From the NCBI GenBank assembly GCA_937876095.1, contig CALFIE010000055.1:1-12656 (forward strand): a stretch of DNA of 12,656 nucleotides, in the 5' to 3' direction. The notes under the pieces were generated by a model. It was not told the DNA's origin. It was given only the letters and a program-made list of their open reading frames with translations, and made no database searches. Position numbers and translations under genes: made by a program. Below are positions 12,582-12,656 of this stretch, piece by piece (the first letter of the stretch is position 1; each line of letters starts with the position of its first letter). This stretch comes from an uncultured Flavobacteriales bacterium. GTDB lineage: Bacteria; Bacteroidota; Bacteroidia; Flavobacteriales; Weeksellaceae.

Positions 12582-12656
12582 CAAGTTTTTTTAAAAAAAA
12601 CTCAATACTGTCCTAAATAAAAATTATTAAAAATAGAAACAGCCTAAATACCTATT

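Noticed and set aside
12584..12602. A/T palindrome (T-run followed by A-run) as a protein-binding site or terminator
   Set aside because: Low-complexity A/T runs are expected in such AT-rich DNA, and no gene ends next to it.

Overview
The window looks like a chromosomal piece of a Bacteroidota genome, most likely a flavobacterium of the Chryseobacterium/Cloacibacterium/Kaistella type. The reasons are the AT-rich DNA, starts that mostly lack a Shine-Dalgarno sequence, candidate promoters with the Bacteroidota -7 consensus TAnnTTTG, an S46 dipeptidyl-peptidase (a family concentrated in this phylum), and densely packed genes with short AT-rich repeats between them. The genus is an inference from style, not from an alignment.

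Layout. (1) 55-5037, plus strand: an iron-sulfur cluster assembly (SUF) operon in the order A-type carrier, sufB, sufC, sufD. It closes with a strong bidirectional terminator, with no sufS or sufE before it. Two small unrelated genes are interposed: a four-helix-bundle protein (S23P/IVP family) between the carrier and sufB, and a GxxExxY PD-(D/E)XK nuclease-fold protein between sufB and sufC. Each is enclosed by inverted repeats. A third, gene-free inverted repeat lies between sufC and sufD. (2) 5097-7298, minus strand: a secreted S46 dipeptidyl-peptidase of DPP7 type, convergent with sufD. (3) 7377-8126, plus strand: a secreted META/HslJ-domain protein, then a SemiSWEET sugar transporter whose likely promoter lies inside another inverted repeat. 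(4) 8237-10822, minus strand: mutS. (5) 10823-11062: a divergent promoter region with a further inverted repeat. (6) 11063-12482, plus strand: a bestrophin-like channel overlapping a SpoU/TrmH RNA methyltransferase by 8 bases. (7) 12483-12656: no protein gene, but a minus-strand promoter facing a GC-rich terminator hairpin, together forming a candidate small RNA of about 65 nt.

How the genes work together. SufB, SufC and SufD form the SufBCD scaffold/ATPase that builds Fe-S clusters, and the A-type protein can carry clusters onward. SufS/SufE, which supply the sulfur, must be encoded elsewhere. The other genes are housekeeping or nutrient functions with no clear link to SUF: mismatch repair, peptide uptake chemistry, sugar transport, an ion channel and RNA methylation.

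The most unusual feature is the set of inverted repeats built from 7-8 bp words in five intergenic gaps, three of them in one operon. In the first, the two arms flank the four-helix-bundle gene and could pair in RNA over 26 consecutive positions, with the left arm ending exactly at the cargo start codon. S23P proteins are known from hairpin-bounded intervening sequences in 23S rRNA, so these may be intervening-sequence-like cassettes inserted in an mRNA. This is a hypothesis from the sequence, not a demonstrated system.
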